Assembly: GCF_013389455.1 (NCBI RefSeq)
Contig: NZ_CP058278.1
Coordinates: 1,364,001 to 1,428,000, forward strand
Direction: 5' to 3'
Source of the DNA: Flavobacterium inviolabile
GTDB taxonomy: Bacteria > Bacteroidota > Bacteroidia > Flavobacteriales > Flavobacteriaceae
Length of the DNA: 64,000 bases
A program made the translations under genes and the position numbers. Within the stretch, counting starts at the first letter, position 1. The number at the start of each line of letters is the position of its first letter. The notes under the pieces are model-generated. The model was not told the origin of the DNA, did not search any database, and worked only from the letters and a program-made list of their open reading frames with translations. Positions 63,337 to 64,000 of this stretch are shown in pieces.

Positions 63337-64000
63337 TGGAGGATAATGAAAAAGAAAATGTTTTTATAATAGGATTGGGATTGATAGGCGGCTCATTGGC
63401 ACTGGATATCAAAAAGGCAAATGCCGCTGCGGTTATTTATGGAATAGACCATAGCGATGCCCATCTGGAAGAAGCATTACAGCTGGGGATCATTGACCGG
63501 AAAGCCGGTTTTGAAGCCCTGCCGGAAGCCGACTGGGTCATACTGGCCATTCCGGTTGATAAAATGGTAAGCGTTTTGCCGGAAATACTGGATATCGTAA
63601 AAGAAGATGCCGTAGTTTTGGATGTGGGTTCCACGAAAGAACAAATCTGTAAAGCCGTTGAAAATCATCCTAAAAGGCGTAATTTTATTGCTACGCATCC
63701 GATAGCGGGCACCGAGTTTTCCGGACCGTCCGCAGCACAGGAAAAATTGTTTGAAGGAAAGACAAATATTATCTGTGAAGTTGAAAAAACGGCTTTTACC
63801 ATTCAGGAAAAAGCGTTGCAGCTGTTTAAAAAGCTAAAAATGAGAATCCGTTATATGGATCCGAAATCGCATGATAAACACATTGCCTATGTTTCGCACC
63901 TGTCGCACATCAGTTCGTTTATGTTAGGAAAAACGGTTATTGAAGAAGAAAAAAACGAGCGGGATATTTTTGATATGGCCGGAAGCGGATTCGAAAGTAC
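63336..64000 (+). CDS. tyrA: Prephenate dehydrogenase (3' end outside window)
   Basis: An open frame from ATG 63336 (sharing its A with the preceding TGA) to the window end, about 221 residues. NAD-binding FIIGLGLIGGSLAL near the N-terminus, then VLDVGSTKEQICKAV, FIATHPIAGTEFSGP and DKHIAYVSHLSHISSFML, which are TyrA hallmarks. It oxidatively decarboxylates prephenate to 4-hydroxyphenylpyruvate. Third gene of the attenuated aromatic operon, which probably continues beyond the window. Confidence 0.92.
   Translation, partial: MEDNEKENVFIIGLGLIGGSLALDIKKANAAAVIYGIDHSDAHLEEALQLGIIDRKAGFEALPEADWVILAIPVDKMVSVLPEILDIVKEDAVVLDVGSTKEQICKAVENHPKRRNFIATHPIAGTEFSGPSAAQEKLFEGKTNIICEVEKTAFTIQEKALQLFKKLKMRIRYMDPKSHDKHIAYVSHLSHISSFMLGKTVIEEEKNERDIFDMAGSGFES

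Noticed and set aside
1..64000. tRNA, rRNA, insertion sequence, phage or defence system genes
   Set aside because: None was seen; gene content is housekeeping and envelope functions with uniform style throughout.

Overview
The window reads as chromosomal DNA of a member of the Flavobacteriaceae (Bacteroidota), most likely Flavobacterium or a close relative. The evidence is a PorT/SprT-type type IX secretion component, cargo with type IX C-terminal sorting domains, a GldA-type gliding ATPase, a lipoprotein-anchored TamA (TamL), S46 peptidase, GLPGLI, DUF5686 and DUF6705 proteins, and promoters of the Bacteroidota form TTG-N17-23-TAnnTTTG. No rRNA, tRNA, CRISPR array, prophage, transposase or plasmid function was seen. 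The first and last genes are cut by the window edges.

Layout. 0-16 kb: DUF2797 protein (partial), GH3-family protein, two tiny lipoproteins, S46 dipeptidyl-peptidase, acetyltransferase plus waaA, a sugar aminotransferase and galE, accD plus fbaA, tamL, an SPOUT methyltransferase, and ubiE-porT. 16-25 kb: folA, thyA, a bifunctional-nuclease protein, etfBA, pdhB, a DUF5686 outer-membrane protein and ppa. 25.6-32.1 kb: a four-gene operon (GH20 hexosaminidase, glycosylasparaginase, cutC, GH2 beta-mannosidase) that fits dismantling of the N-glycan core. 32-35 kb: DUF6705 protein, a frameshifted lipoprotein gene and a deoxynucleoside kinase. 35.4-42.3 kb: two GLPGLI genes flanking a two-component system, followed by an outer-membrane beta-barrel protein. 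42-46 kb: metK and two type IX secreted proteins.

46.1-58.2 kb is a methionine supercluster: metY, an OsmC-like gene, metX, an aspartokinase-homoserine dehydrogenase, metZ, then a split metH and metF. 58-64 kb: a PagL-like protein and DUF2807 lipoprotein, gldA, and the start of an aromatic operon (pheA, aminotransferase, tyrA).

The most interesting content is regulatory RNA. Upstream of metY lie two consecutive short ORFs rich in Met and Cys codons (46224-46292 and 46414-46509). Each is followed by a strong intrinsic terminator, and each carries, at its 3' end, a segment able to pair with the 5' arm of that terminator. This is the layout of ribosome-mediated transcription attenuation, duplicated in series. 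Further down the same gene run, a SAM-I riboswitch (53159-53276) precedes metH-metF, so the pathway appears to be read by two sensors: charged tRNA for sulfur acquisition and SAM for methylation. A third attenuator, with a Phe/Tyr-rich leader ORF (61208-61291), precedes pheA. The metK 5' leader also looks structured but could not be assigned to a known family.
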